NCBI GenBank assembly: GCA_035642125.1
Contig: DASQSZ010000275.1
Location: 1-32,220 of the forward strand
Origin: CALAED01 sp937891035
GTDB lineage: Bacteria; Actinomycetota; Actinomycetes; Streptosporangiales; Streptosporangiaceae
Reading direction: 5' to 3'
Length of the DNA stretch: 32,220 nucleotides
The notes under the pieces were generated by a model. It had not been told where the DNA came from. It ran no database searches and saw only the letters and a list, made by a program, of their open reading frames with translations. Shown here one piece after another: positions 9,201-17,894 of this stretch. Each line of letters opens with the position of its first letter. Position 1 is the first letter of the stretch. The translations under genes and the position numbers were made by a program.

Positions 9201-9550
9201 TCATAGGCGGTTTGCTTGTCGGCGGGGCAGATGATCTTCGCACCCGGCCGGTGGCACGGGTGCGCCGTGGCGTGTCTTGTCTCGGCCATCTGCCAGCTCA
9301 GGGTCGGACGCGGGTTGTCGAGACCTTGCGGAGAGTCGTACCGGCCGTCCACGCCGAGGCGTACGACGTGGACGTCGGGTGCGGCGGATGCGGCGGGTGC
9401 CGGGGCCTGCGCGGCCTGCGCGGCGGTCTCGAACGACAGGGTGACGGTGCCGCCTTCGGCCAACCCGGGCGAGCCCGAGCCGTATGCGGTCAGCGCCGTC
9501 AACGACAGAACGGTCAGGACCGCCCCGAGCGTACGCTGCTTCAACTTCAC
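6257..9550 (-). CDS. Secreted GH78 alpha-L-rhamnosidase
   Basis: A 1097-residue exported glycoside hydrolase expected to release terminal alpha-L-rhamnose from plant glycosides or rhamnose polysaccharides. A Sec signal occupies about residues 1-31. N-terminal beta-sandwich domains follow, then the (alpha/alpha)6 catalytic domain. The DCPGRE motif begins at D662, with E667 and D674 placed as the key acidic residues in GH78 enzymes. A second candidate catalytic glutamate is E960 in GEQWNRGNSK. A beta-rich insert at about 314-389 (ATTVKV, then GYHVGGTINID, then HLAGAKV) is of a kind seen in actinobacterial secreted GH78 proteins. The start is GTG, with GGGAGG five bases upstream. A LacI-type palindrome lies 18 bp upstream of the start codon, and the divergent LacI gene suggests sugar-controlled repression. 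Confidence 0.93.
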   Translation of the reverse strand: MKLKQRTLGAVLTVLSLTALTAYGSGSPGLAEGGTVTLSFETAAQAAQAPAPAASAAPDVHVVRLGVDGRYDSPQGLDNPRPTLSWQMAETRHATAHPCHRPGAKIICPADKQTAYEVQAANTVHQLTTGRLLWTTGRVPGSQQHVTFGGRLASRDTIAWRVRIWDAHRQPSAWSRPATWSMGLLEQTDWGSARWIDYPDRTEDRPLPIFARQFNVPRDKKVADARLFLSGIGLHHATVNGDEITDEVLAPGNSNYQLSSEYRTYDLTRVLRSGDNTIGVELGNGTAYVRRSMTNPAVGRTSPYSWWQSQLKGIGTLAADATAGATTVKVNDMTGYHVGGTINIDAGGGGDRLDSRRITEIGTLGADGTGIGFTPGLSSAHLAGAKVTGSGNNVAASDPSAGAAVTPRLIGHLEIRYHDGSANVIVTDRSWRTALGPLVTDNWYSGSDYDARREQPGWNEPGADLGPAAKRRDGTPMGWTNAGIAPPPNLATKLVARAAPPIVAQEDFTPVAMTNPAPGTWVFDFGQNFTGVPKLNLRQVPAGSTVKMAPAESLNPDGTVNQASLMGGGPSRGVDLFNTYTAYGARNGESWQPQFNYFGMQWVQVTGLPDGYTPARDLITGVRLQADTPAAGEFHSSNARINRIHQMARYSFASNIMSVFTDCPGREKLSYPADYTMVMGAIHRNFELAAFMRTTMRHLVEGQSIADTPMRGNVALKTPVYDWGYTGRFGDEINWGNGIILVPSLLYELYGDTQTMTTYYDQMVDYVDYIRREKVGTGPDEHIVDAALADWVAADQTSGRITGTWGYYVMINKMARMADLTGHAADAQEFRQLAANIKQAFNDAFFNESLGRYTANGNAGPEGATQTAQALALDAGLVPAGKRADVVDALVELIYAFHPNGDGPHFSGGTIGMGPIVRALTAADRDDVLWDLLQENDQPSYGHFMEATPANPGGMTTIGEQWNRGNSKNHMILAQIEEWFQSGLAGIRPAGDSTAYNGLIFQPKPVGDLRHAEGSYQTPQGIARSFWTKTENRFQLKITVPANTTAEVWLPGSQSQDIQTPPRATFERIEGNYTVYSVPAGDFTFTSATQRTTQRGT

Positions 9551-9567
9551 GACGGCCTCCCGGGGTG

Positions 9568-9581
9568 TTAAAACGTTTTAA
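9568..9581. promoter_or_regulatory. LacI-type operator for the rhamnosidase gene
   Basis: A perfect 14-bp palindrome, TTAAAACGTTTTAA, with the central CG step typical of LacI-family operators. It lies 18 bp upstream of the rhamnosidase GTG and overlaps a second palindrome, GTTTTAAAAC (9575-9584). Its position would block the minus-strand promoter or its early transcript. Confidence 0.7.
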
Positions 9582-9819
9582 AACATCCCCGATGCCCGTT
9601 AACGTAAGCGTTGCTCCGAAGTCCGTCAAGAAGAAGACGGGTAACGTTTCTCAAAGCGAAACCCACTCGTGCCAGGTAGCTCGGCGCCGCCGTAGGAGTC
9701 TGTACTTGGGTGGCGAGAGCTGGGCCCATAGTGCCTTGGCGGATAAGGTTCTTGATCTGGCTGCGAGGTCGGCGACTTCCGATCGCGCCATATCCACGAC
9801 GCAATGATCGCTAGGATCT

Positions 9820-9833
9820 GGATAACGTTATCC
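9820..9833. promoter_or_regulatory. LacI-type operator for the regulator gene
   Basis: A perfect 14-bp palindrome, GGATAACGTTATCC, ending 29 bp before the LacI-family ATG. It shares the AACGTT core with the operator at 9568-9581. A third, imperfect AACGTT core occurs at 9643-9648 (GGTAACGTTTC). The placement suggests autoregulation, possibly with DNA looping over about 250 bp. Confidence 0.7.
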
Positions 9834-9862
9834 CCCTCGATGCCGCTCGGAAAAGGATCAGC

Positions 9863-10933
9863 ATGGTCACGACTCATCGACGGCGACGACTGACGATCAC
9901 CGATGTGGCCAACCACGCTCAGGTCTCCACCACCGCGGTGTCCAAGGTCATACGCAACGCCTACGGGGTTAGCCCCGCCATGAAAGTCCGGGTCAAAGCG
10001 GCCATTGACGAACTGGGCTATCGGCCGCACGCTGCCGCCCGCGCGATGCGCGGACGCACGTTCACCATCGGGGTGCTCTTGCCGGACATCAGGAGCCCGT
10101 TCTTCGCCGAGATCATCGACGGCCTTTCCGAGCAACTCGGTGACACCGAATACCAAGCGATCATGATCCAGGGCGGCACCACCCACAAGTCCGAGCGGCG
10201 GGCCATCGACGCCCTGGCTGACCGGCAGGTCGACGGCATCCTCATCGTCGCGCCGATCGCCGCCAAAACGCGCCTGGAGGAGCTTGCGCGCGACATACCC
10301 ACAGTGGTGCTCGCCAGACACGAACGATCCGCGGTCTACGACACCGTCTTCGCCGACGACGACGCGGGCGCCCAACTCGCCGTGGAGCACCTGATCGACC
10401 TCGGACACCGCCGCATCGCGCACATCGCGCACCAAGACAACGCTCGCGCACGCCCCGCCGACCTGCTCCACGTGATCCGGGCGGAAACCTACAAACGCGT
10501 CATGCGCGACCACGGCTGCGGCGACGAGATCGCCATCGCGACTACCTCCTACAGCGCGGAAGGCGGCCTCGAGGGTGCCCGCGAACTGCTGAGCCGGTCC
10601 CCGCGACCCACCGCGATCTTCGCAGGAGCCGACCAGGCGGCCTTCGGCGCGCTCGCCGCCGTCCACGAAGCCGGCCTGTCCGTACCGGCGGACATCTCGG
10701 TCATCGGCTACGACAACATCAGGCTGGCTGCCCTGCCCAACATCGCGCTGACCAGCATCGACCAAGACGGCGTCGTCATGGGACGCGCCGCGGGCCGACT
10801 CCTGCTGGACCGCATCGAAGGGCGCACATCCGCGGTGCGCTTCGCCGTCGTACCAAGCCTGGTTGTCCGCCGCACCACCGCCCCGCCGAGCGAGTCAGGG
10901 CAGGGACCGGCATCGACGAGTGCGCCAACATGA
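9863..10933 (+). CDS. LacI-family transcriptional regulator
   Basis: A 356-residue cytoplasmic repressor of the LacI/GalR family. The N-terminal helix-turn-helix and hinge occupy about residues 10-62 (TITDVANHAQVSTTAVSKVI, then LGYRPHAAARAM). The periplasmic-binding-protein-like sensor follows, from TFTIGVLLPDIRSPFFAEII to the C-terminal DGVVMGRAAGRLLLDRI. The length is normal for the family. It is divergent from the GH78 rhamnosidase, and the shared 312-bp gap carries matching palindromes, so the rhamnosidase is the likely target. The ligand is probably rhamnose or a rhamnoside, which is inference from the neighbour only. Confidence 0.92.
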   Translation: MVTTHRRRRLTITDVANHAQVSTTAVSKVIRNAYGVSPAMKVRVKAAIDELGYRPHAAARAMRGRTFTIGVLLPDIRSPFFAEIIDGLSEQLGDTEYQAIMIQGGTTHKSERRAIDALADRQVDGILIVAPIAAKTRLEELARDIPTVVLARHERSAVYDTVFADDDAGAQLAVEHLIDLGHRRIAHIAHQDNARARPADLLHVIRAETYKRVMRDHGCGDEIAIATTSYSAEGGLEGARELLSRSPRPTAIFAGADQAAFGALAAVHEAGLSVPADISVIGYDNIRLAALPNIALTSIDQDGVVMGRAAGRLLLDRIEGRTSAVRFAVVPSLVVRRTTAPPSESGQGPASTSAPT

Positions 10934-10962
10934 ATGATGTCAACGCGCCGGACGGCCAAACG

Positions 10963-10978
10963 GATCACCCGGGTGGTC
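10963..10978. repeat. Inverted repeat in the gap between convergent genes
   Basis: GATCACCC is followed directly by GGGTGGTC, an 8-bp arm pair with one G-T wobble and no loop. It lies 30 bp after the LacI stop and 113 bp beyond the VWA gene end. It could be a weak terminator; the lack of a loop makes this uncertain. The rest of the 157-bp gap shows nothing. Confidence 0.3.
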
Positions 10979-11090
10979 GGAGACATCCAGCGCCGCGTCC
11001 CCCGGCTCAGGTAAGTGCGTGCGGCACATACTGGCCCACCGATACGACAATCTGTCGACCTACAGCCTCGGAACGACCATGGTCAGGCGG

Positions 11091-12140
11091 TCAGCGGGTC
11101 GACTTCCGGGGGCGGTTCCACCAGAGGGAGAGGGACAGGGCCGCGGCGATGAGGATGGCGCCGCCGGCGGCGAAGGCGGCGGCCGTGTCGACCCGGCGGT
11201 GGACGACGGTGAAACTGCCGGGGAGGGCGTCGAGTGCGCTTTGGAGCTGGTCGGCGTTCTCGGCCCGGTGGTAGGAGCCGCCGGTGGTTTGGGCTATCTG
11301 TTTGAGAGCGGGCTCGTCGATGGTGAGGAAATTGCGGCCGCTGTCGAATCTGCCACGGCTGCCGAAGCCCCCGAAGCTCCCAAAGCCGCCGAACTGCGAG
11401 TTGTCGCACACCAGCGGGGCCGGTTGCGTGGTGCCGAAACCGATGGTGAAGACGCGGACGCCGCGCAGGGCCGCTTCCCTGGCGGCGGTCTGCGGAGCGA
11501 CGCCCTGAGTGTTGCGGCCATCGGTGAGCACGACGATCGCGGATCCGGCGTAGCCTTCCCGGCCGCCGCCGGGATTCGCCCCGGTGGGGGCGACCGACGG
11601 GTCGACCTCCGCGATCGCGTCAATCGAGGTGAGCATGGCCTGCCCGATCGCGGTACCGCGGGACACGGAAAGGCCGTCCAGCGACTTGATCAGCGACTTG
11701 GTGTCGTCGGTTGGCGGGACGAGCAGACCCGCGGTCCCCGCGAAGGCGACCAGGCCGATGCGCGGCCCGCCCCGCTGCGATTCGATGAACTCGGCGGCGG
11801 CCTTTCTCGCGGCGGTGATGCGGTTGGGGTCAACGTCCGTGGAACACATGGAGCCGGAGATGTCGAACGCGAGCAGGATGGTCGCCGACGTCTTCGGCAC
11901 CGGCACCGACACTTGCGGTCGGGCGGCCCCGATCGTGAGCAGCACGATCGCGGCCATGAACAATGCCGGGGGAATCAGCCGCGTCCAACGCGTACGGCCG
12001 GGCAGGGCGCTCCGTACGAGCGCGATCGAGGTGACGCGCACGGCGGTCCGCCTGCGGCGGCGCCGCGCCCACTCGCGGATGGCGAGGATCAGCGGGATGA
12101 GCAGGACTGACAGCAGCGCCCAGGGCCATGAGAACAACAT
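11091..12140 (-). CDS. VWA-domain membrane protein, BatA/BatB-like, second copy
   Basis: A 349-residue membrane protein, last gene of the MoxR operon. Two N-terminal membrane helices (about 5-20 and 57-73) flank a very basic RRRRRR stretch. A von Willebrand factor A domain follows with an intact metal-ion-dependent adhesion site: DISGS at 93-97, a downstream Thr in RGTAIG, and Asp in LTDGRN. A C-terminal helix ends the protein (about 320-340). An unusual Phe/Gly repeat (GGFGSFGGFGS) near residues 248-258 replaces the usual compact loop before the last part of the VWA domain. The start ATG shares one base with the stop of the preceding VWA gene (TGATG), so translation is coupled. The in-frame open stretch continuing upstream to about 13031 is only the other frame of the preceding gene. 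Confidence 0.9.
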   Translation of the reverse strand: MLFSWPWALLSVLLIPLILAIREWARRRRRRTAVRVTSIALVRSALPGRTRWTRLIPPALFMAAIVLLTIGAARPQVSVPVPKTSATILLAFDISGSMCSTDVDPNRITAARKAAAEFIESQRGGPRIGLVAFAGTAGLLVPPTDDTKSLIKSLDGLSVSRGTAIGQAMLTSIDAIAEVDPSVAPTGANPGGGREGYAGSAIVVLTDGRNTQGVAPQTAAREAALRGVRVFTIGFGTTQPAPLVCDNSQFGGFGSFGGFGSRGRFDSGRNFLTIDEPALKQIAQTTGGSYHRAENADQLQSALDALPGSFTVVHRRVDTAAAFAAGGAILIAAALSLSLWWNRPRKSTR

Positions 12141-13090
12141 CAAATCACCCGTCCAGACCTGAGCACGGTGAGTGCCGCTCCCGTGGTGAGCAGCGCGAGG
12201 GCGAGCACGATCAGCCCGCCGGCGAGGGGCAGCGGCTCGTCGGAGATGGTGCGCCGCAGATCGATCGTGTCGGCGATCCCGTCGAGTCGCGCGACGTCGG
12301 AGGCGGGGTGGTAGGCGCCGCCGGTGGTCCGCGCGATCGAGGTGAGGGTGTCCTCGTCGAGTGAGGTCTGCAGGTGGTAGCCGTCGACCTCCACCGTCGC
12401 CCCGGCCGGGGTGCCGATCCCGACGGTGTGGATGTGGACGCCGGCCCGCTGGGCCACGGCGGCGGCCGGTTCGACCTCCGCGCCCTGATTCTGGCCGTCC
12501 GAGAACATCACGATCGTCGCCGACGGCCAGTAGCCGATGTCGGGCGCGGTGCCGTCGCGGCCGACGGTCACCTGCTTGCCGGTGATCGCCGTCAGCGAAG
12601 CCATGATGGCCGTGCCCAGCGAGGTGCCGCCGGTGATCTTCAGCCGGTCGATGGCCGCGAGCGCGATGGAGTGGTCGGCGTCGGGCCGTGCGGTGGTGAG
12701 CGCCCCCCTCTCGAACGCGACGACTCCGATGTCGACGCTGTCGGGCTGCTCCGCCACGAACGCGCGGGCCGCCCGCTGCGCCGCCGCCAGCCGAGTAGGC
12801 GCGACGTCGTCGGCGCCCATGCTGTTGGAGACGTCGATGGCGAGGATGACGGTACCCGCGGTCCGCGGGACCGGGACCATGGCCGCCGGTCCGGCGGTGG
12901 CGATCGCGAGTACCCCGACCCCGGCGATCGTCAGACCGATGCCGAGATGGGCCCGGCGGCCGCTCGGCGCGGCGACACCGGCCGCGGCGAGCGCGGCCGC
13001 CCGGCGGCGTGCGGAGACGACGGCCGCCCACGCGAGCGCTGCCGTGACGAGCAGTCCGATGACCAGCGACAGCGGGGACGACAGGGTCAC
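12140..13090 (-). CDS. VWA-domain membrane protein, BatA/BatB-like, first copy
   Basis: A 316-residue membrane protein starting at a GTG with AGGAGG five bases upstream. This start is preferred over a longer in-frame extension that runs back into the DUF58 gene. Helices at about 7-25 and 50-70 precede a VWA domain with a complete MIDAS: DVSNS at 86-90, Thr in GGTSLGTA, and Asp in FSDGQN. A final helix lies near 288-308. MoxR-linked VWA proteins of this type are thought to work with the ATPase and the DUF58 protein in assembling or activating surface complexes. The GTG overlaps the stop of the 23-codon ORF by four bases, and the stop overlaps the next VWA start by one. Confidence 0.9.
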   Translation of the reverse strand: MTLSSPLSLVIGLLVTAALAWAAVVSARRRAAALAAAGVAAPSGRRAHLGIGLTIAGVGVLAIATAGPAAMVPVPRTAGTVILAIDVSNSMGADDVAPTRLAAAQRAARAFVAEQPDSVDIGVVAFERGALTTARPDADHSIALAAIDRLKITGGTSLGTAIMASLTAITGKQVTVGRDGTAPDIGYWPSATIVMFSDGQNQGAEVEPAAAVAQRAGVHIHTVGIGTPAGATVEVDGYHLQTSLDEDTLTSIARTTGGAYHPASDVARLDGIADTIDLRRTISDEPLPLAGGLIVLALALLTTGAALTVLRSGRVI

Positions 13091-13158
13091 GCGTCCTCCT
13101 TCGCCGGCCTCATGACCAAGGTGTTGCGTATATTGACGACCTCCACACGCTCGGTCAT
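13087..13158 (-). CDS. 23-residue peptide or translational coupler in the MoxR operon
   Basis: A complete ORF of 23 codons beginning MTERVEVVNI and ending RPAKEDA. Its ATG overlaps the DUF58 stop (ATGA) and its stop overlaps the GTG of the next VWA gene (GTGA). Both overlaps are exactly four bases, the hallmark of coupled cistrons. The Shine-Dalgarno AGGAGG of the VWA gene lies inside its last codons. It may be a small functional protein, or the remnant of a lost operon member kept because it carries ribosomes between its neighbours. No family is recognised. Confidence 0.55.
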   Translation of the reverse strand: MTERVEVVNIRNTLVMRPAKEDA

Positions 13159-14042
13159 AGCGACCGGTTCCGGGTTCGGGCGACGACCTCGACAAGCGCC
13201 TCGACCAGGTCGCGGTCGGTGTCGATGCGGTGGACTGGCACCCCGGCTCGGCGCATACCGGCCGTGAGCCGGGCGTCGCGGGTGTCGACAGCTGCGCGGA
13301 AGCGAACCCGCAACAGCGGGTCGGCGGAGTCGACGATGAGTTGCTCGCCGGTCTCGGCGTCCTCGACCACGATCAGCCCGGCTTCGGGCAGCGCGTCGTC
13401 GGCAGTGTCCACGATTCGCAGGGCGACCACCTCATGCCGGCGTACCAGGCGCTGGAGTGAGTGTTCCCAGTCGCCGTCGCCGATGAAGTCCGAGAGCACG
13501 ACGATGAGTGCTCGGCGGCGCGCGAGCCGTCCGGCCGCATCGATCATCTCCGCGAGATCGGTGGTGGCACCACCGCGCGCCGCCGCGGAGGTGCGTTCCA
13601 GTTCGGCGCCGATCCGCAGCGCGTGCCGCCGGGAGGTGCCGGGCGGTACGACGCGCAGCATCCCAGTGTCGAACAGCAAGGCGCCGACGCGGTTGCCGCC
13701 CCGGCCGAACATCCGAGCGAGGACGAGCGCGAGCTCGGCGAGCACGTCGTGCTTGCCGCGCCCCGGCCGGCCGGCCGCCATCGACGCCGACCGGTCGAGC
13801 ACGAGCCACACGGTCAGGTCGCGGTCCTCGGTGAACACTCGCAGGTACGGCTCGTCCAGCCGTGCGGTCACATTCCAGTCGATGTGCCGGGCGTCGTCGC
13901 CGTCGACGTAAGGGCGTGATCCGGTGAAGTCGATCCCGGAGCCGCGGTGCACGGTGCGGTGGTCGCCCTGGAGCCGGCCGTCCAGTCTGCGGACGACCTT
14001 CCACTCCAGGCGGAGCAGGAGCCTTTCGGGGGCGGGGGCCAT
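13155..14042 (-). CDS. DUF58-domain protein
   Basis: A 295-residue cytoplasmic protein of the DUF58 family, which has a VWA-like fold and usually accompanies MoxR ATPases. The signature block is around residues 35-90: GSGIDFTGSRPYVDGDD, then RHIDWNVTAR, then LVLDRSASM, where the last holds a DxSxS metal site. The rest contains a further core strand, LIVVLSDF. It has no membrane segment, unlike longer family members that carry two N-terminal helices. The start lies three bases after the MoxR stop. The partner role, as adaptor between ATPase and the VWA membrane proteins, is from family knowledge. Confidence 0.88.
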   Translation of the reverse strand: MAPAPERLLLRLEWKVVRRLDGRLQGDHRTVHRGSGIDFTGSRPYVDGDDARHIDWNVTARLDEPYLRVFTEDRDLTVWLVLDRSASMAAGRPGRGKHDVLAELALVLARMFGRGGNRVGALLFDTGMLRVVPPGTSRRHALRIGAELERTSAAARGGATTDLAEMIDAAGRLARRRALIVVLSDFIGDGDWEHSLQRLVRRHEVVALRIVDTADDALPEAGLIVVEDAETGEQLIVDSADPLLRVRFRAAVDTRDARLTAGMRRAGVPVHRIDTDRDLVEALVEVVARTRNRSL

Positions 14043-14045
14043 GGC

Positions 14046-15035
<990 letters not shown>

Positions 15036-15049
15036 GGTGTTCCTTCTCG

Positions 15050-15853
15050 TTATATCTGGGGCCCGTCGGCCGGAGGGCCGTCGCCGTCGTCGCCGCCCAG
15101 GGCCGCGCCGATCGGCACCGCGAACGCGATGCCGGCGAACGCGTCGTCGCCGCCCGGGTCGGCGATCGACACGACGATCCCGATGACCAGGCCGCGAGCG
15201 TCCAGGAGAGGACCGCCGGAGCTGCCCGGGTTGACGGAGGCGTCGAACTGAATGAGCCCGCGCAGGTCGCCGTCTCCGCTGGTCCGGTTCAGGCCCGACA
15301 CAACACCGGTGGAGACGCTGTGGGTCAGGCCCAGCGGATTGCCGATCGCCACGACGGGCGAACCCTCGGCCGCGGCGCCGCCGAGGGTCGCCGGGACTAC
15401 GATCTCCGGAAGCTCTGCCGGCCTGAGGGTCGCGATGTCGAGCCGGGGATTCGACGACACGACGGTGGCCTTCGCCTCAGTGCCGTCAGCGAACGTCAGG
15501 GCGACGTCGTCAGCGTCTGTGACGACGTGGTGCGCCGTCAAAATCGTCCCGTCGTCGGCCGCGATCACCCCGGTTCCGAGCGACCGCCCGGCACGGATGA
15601 CCACCACCGACGGCTCGACCCTCTTGAAGACCTGGGGCACCGTGAGCGTCGCGCTGGGGGTCGGCGTCGCGCTCGGCCTGGGCGCGGCGCCTTCGCCGTT
15701 CCCGCTGCCGCCTCCCAGCAGGTACGCCAGCAACGCCACGACGACGAGTGTGCCGCCCCCAACGACATACCATCGAGCTCTCCCGGCCCCGGCTCCCCGA
15801 GCCTCGGCCGCTTCGGCCTCCTGCGGCAGGCGATCCACAGCCCCCATACTCAT
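15050..15853 (-). CDS. Membrane-anchored trypsin-like (S1C/HtrA-type) serine protease without PDZ domain
   Basis: A 267-residue protein that leads the MoxR operon. A cytoplasmic N-terminus is followed by one helix (about 29-47), a Pro/Ser/Thr linker, and a trypsin-like domain facing outward. The catalytic triad appears complete: H109 (TAHHVV), D139 (RLDIATL) and S212 (NPGSSGGP). HtrA proteases usually have one or two PDZ domains after the protease; here the protein ends soon after the last strand, so regulation must differ. Two ATG codons are close together (15853 and 15847) and neither has a good ribosome-binding site, so a leaderless or weakly translated start is possible. A protease in this operon suggests quality control of, or processing by, the MoxR/VWA complex. 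Confidence 0.85.
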   Translation of the reverse strand: MSMGAVDRLPQEAEAAEARGAGAGRARWYVVGGGTLVVVALLAYLLGGGSGNGEGAAPRPSATPTPSATLTVPQVFKRVEPSVVVIRAGRSLGTGVIAADDGTILTAHHVVTDADDVALTFADGTEAKATVVSSNPRLDIATLRPAELPEIVVPATLGGAAAEGSPVVAIGNPLGLTHSVSTGVVSGLNRTSGDGDLRGLIQFDASVNPGSSGGPLLDARGLVIGIVVSIADPGGDDAFAGIAFAVPIGAALGGDDGDGPPADGPQI

Positions 15854-16026
15854 AAAATTCGGCTAAAGGTGCCATAAGCCCGTCTATGAACTCCATGAGA
15901 ACGGTCCCGCGGCCCCAGGCGCGCAGCGCGGGGCGAGGAAGGCGGCGCCAACTCCGAGACGCCGTCGCCGCGCCGCCGGAGTTCGACGTCATGGCCGACA
16001 GCCGCCGCGTTGCGCGGCCCACGTAG

Positions 16027-16836
16027 GAGAAGCGAGACGACCCCACCCCACTAGCGGTGCGCTGGCGACTCACCCAACTTCCCGTCATGGACCTCCACGA
16101 CCACGTCCTCCGCCCCAACCTGCTGCGCACCTTCCGCGGTCGCGGGCGACGGCGGTTCACCGGCCGTACCGACGGCATCGACGAGCTTGCGGAGAAGTTT
16201 CGTCAGCTCCCCCGTCGGCGGCTGGTGATCCTCGGCGGCCCCGGCATGGGCAAGACCACCCTGGCTGTTCTCTTGCTCCGCGAATTACTACGGCAATACG
16301 AACCCGATCAGCCGGTACCACTGCTGCTGTCGGTGTCGGACTGGCGTCCCGCCAGCGAGTCGCTGCGCGACTGGCTCGCCCGCCGGCTCACCCAGACCTA
16401 CCCGGCGCTACGCGCAGCCCACTTCGGACCCAACGCGGCCACGACGCTGATCACACAGCGCCGGGTCCTGCCTGTGCTCGGGGATCCCGATGCGGCCCAG
16501 CGCTGGCTTTCGTTCCTTGCCGACCACCTGGATGTCACCGGAGGCCACGACATCGCCTGGTGGCGCCTGCACCACACGACGCGAATCCGGCTCGTTCACC
16601 GGCTGCTGGTCGCGCTGGTGCTGGGATCGGCGTTCGGCTCGGCAGGCGGGCTCGCGGGTGCGCTGGGCGGCGGACTTTCGACAGGCCCACTGGCCGGGTT
16701 CATGGGAGGGCTGGTGGGCGGATTCAGTCTCGGGGCGGGCATCGGGCTCCTGGCGGAGCTCACGACGCAACCGGCCCATGCCAGCCTGCGGCTGCGCGGC
16801 CGTGGCAGTGCGCTCACTCGAAGGCCCTATCCGGCA
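16027..16836 (+). pseudogene. Decayed NACHT-type NTPase with Gly-rich membrane tail
   Basis: Remnant of an actinobacterial NACHT/STAND NTPase. Recognisable blocks are DPTPLAVRWRLT, then VILGGPGMGKTTLAVLLL (Walker A), then VPLLLSVSDW and LRDWLARRL, then RRVLPVLGD. The text then jumps straight to AQRWLSFLADHL and DIAWWRLH, which in relatives lie far downstream. So most of the NTPase core, including the Asp-rich Walker B (usually VLPVLDGLDE), is deleted. A Gly-rich hydrophobic tail (GGLAGALGGGLS) follows, and homology ends about 16836, running into the antisense LLM gene. In-frame homology continues upstream of the first GTG (16057) to a TAG at 16024 that may replace a Trp codon. Such proteins are signalling or defence NTPases; this copy is very unlikely to work. 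Confidence 0.75.
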
Positions 16837-16877
16837 ACCAAGTTCGGGGCGGTGTCGCAGGGGCGCTCCCGCCCGGG

Positions 16878-17780
16878 TCAGCGAGTCAGGAGCGGTGCGA
16901 TGGAGCGGACGGATTCGGCCGGCCCGCCGGGGAACGCCCAGAAGACATGGTCGACGTTCAGCTCGTCCAGGCGATCCAGATCGCCGGCGACCTGGTCAGC
17001 CGAGCCGGTCAGCGGCGCCCGCCCGTCCACCGGTTTCGCGGTCACCGCACCGTTCACTTGCACCACGACGGGGCCGGCGGGCTGCCCGGCGGCCCGTGCC
17101 GCCCGCCGGTACGTCTCGATCATGCCGCTCAGCGCGTCCCAGTCGAAGATCACCAGGGATACCCCGGCACCGAGCCGGGCCGCGCGCTCGATCGCGGCGG
17201 GCGCGAAACCACCGACCAGCAGGGCCGGGCCGTCCGCGCGCACCGGCTTGGGGCCGATCTCACACTCGGGGATCCGGTAGAAGCGCCCCTCGAAACTCAC
17301 CGGATTGGGCCCCCACACGGCGCGCATCGCCCGCACATGCTCCTCGAAGCCGGCTCCGCGCCGCTTCATCGACACCCCGGCCGCCTCGAACTCCTGGGGC
17401 ATCCAACCCTGCCCCACCCCCGCAAGCAGCCGCCCCCCGCTCAAGCGGTCGAGGGTGGCGATCCGCCGGGCCAGCACCACCGGACTGTGGAACAACGCGT
17501 CCACCACACTGGTGCCCAGCATGATTCGATCGGTACGGGCCGCGACATGCCCGAGCACCTCCAAAGGGTCATAAACGTTCGCGAACCCCTCCGGCGCGTC
17601 CATCACCGGCCCGCCCTCGCCGCCCAACGCGATCGGCACCGTCGGCCGCAACAGCCGCTCATACGTCCAGACCGAACCGAGCCCCGCGTGTTCCGCATCC
17701 TTCGCCACCTGCACGATCGCCTCCGGCGTCGCGTCTTCTCCGGTGGTGGGGAGGCTTACCCCAAGCCGCACACCGCTCAT
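16878..17780 (-). CDS. LLM-class F420-dependent oxidoreductase
   Basis: A 300-residue luciferase-like (beta/alpha)8 oxidoreductase, probably using F420 or FMN. Family features include LGVSLPTTG at the N-terminus, AEHAGLGSVWTYERL, then RIMLGTSVVDALFHSPVVLA, and the strongly conserved LSGGRLLAGVGQGWMPQEF. C-terminal blocks PALLVGGFAPAAIERAA and GSADQVAGDLDRL are also typical. The start ATG has GGAGG seven bases upstream. The upstream open frame of the methyltransferase remnant ends on this start (ATGA), but only because of its frameshift. The substrate is unknown. It is the only clearly intact gene in the 15.9-18.8 kb stretch. Confidence 0.9.
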   Translation of the reverse strand: MSGVRLGVSLPTTGEDATPEAIVQVAKDAEHAGLGSVWTYERLLRPTVPIALGGEGGPVMDAPEGFANVYDPLEVLGHVAARTDRIMLGTSVVDALFHSPVVLARRIATLDRLSGGRLLAGVGQGWMPQEFEAAGVSMKRRGAGFEEHVRAMRAVWGPNPVSFEGRFYRIPECEIGPKPVRADGPALLVGGFAPAAIERAARLGAGVSLVIFDWDALSGMIETYRRAARAAGQPAGPVVVQVNGAVTAKPVDGRAPLTGSADQVAGDLDRLDELNVDHVFWAFPGGPAESVRSIAPLLTR

Positions 17781-17894
17781 TCCGCTGCCTCCATTCGCAC
17801 AAGCCCGTCGTCACCTCTACAAGACCAGAGCAGGCGGGGCGGCGCGCCCAATCGGCGCATCCGGCGCCCGACCGCTGGCCGCGCGGGTGTTAGG

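Noticed and set aside
11091..13031. One 646-codon open frame spanning both VWA genes
   Set aside because: Only the part from 12140 encodes the second VWA protein. The upstream part is an Arg/His-rich alternate frame of the first VWA gene, which has its own strong ribosome site and MIDAS motifs.
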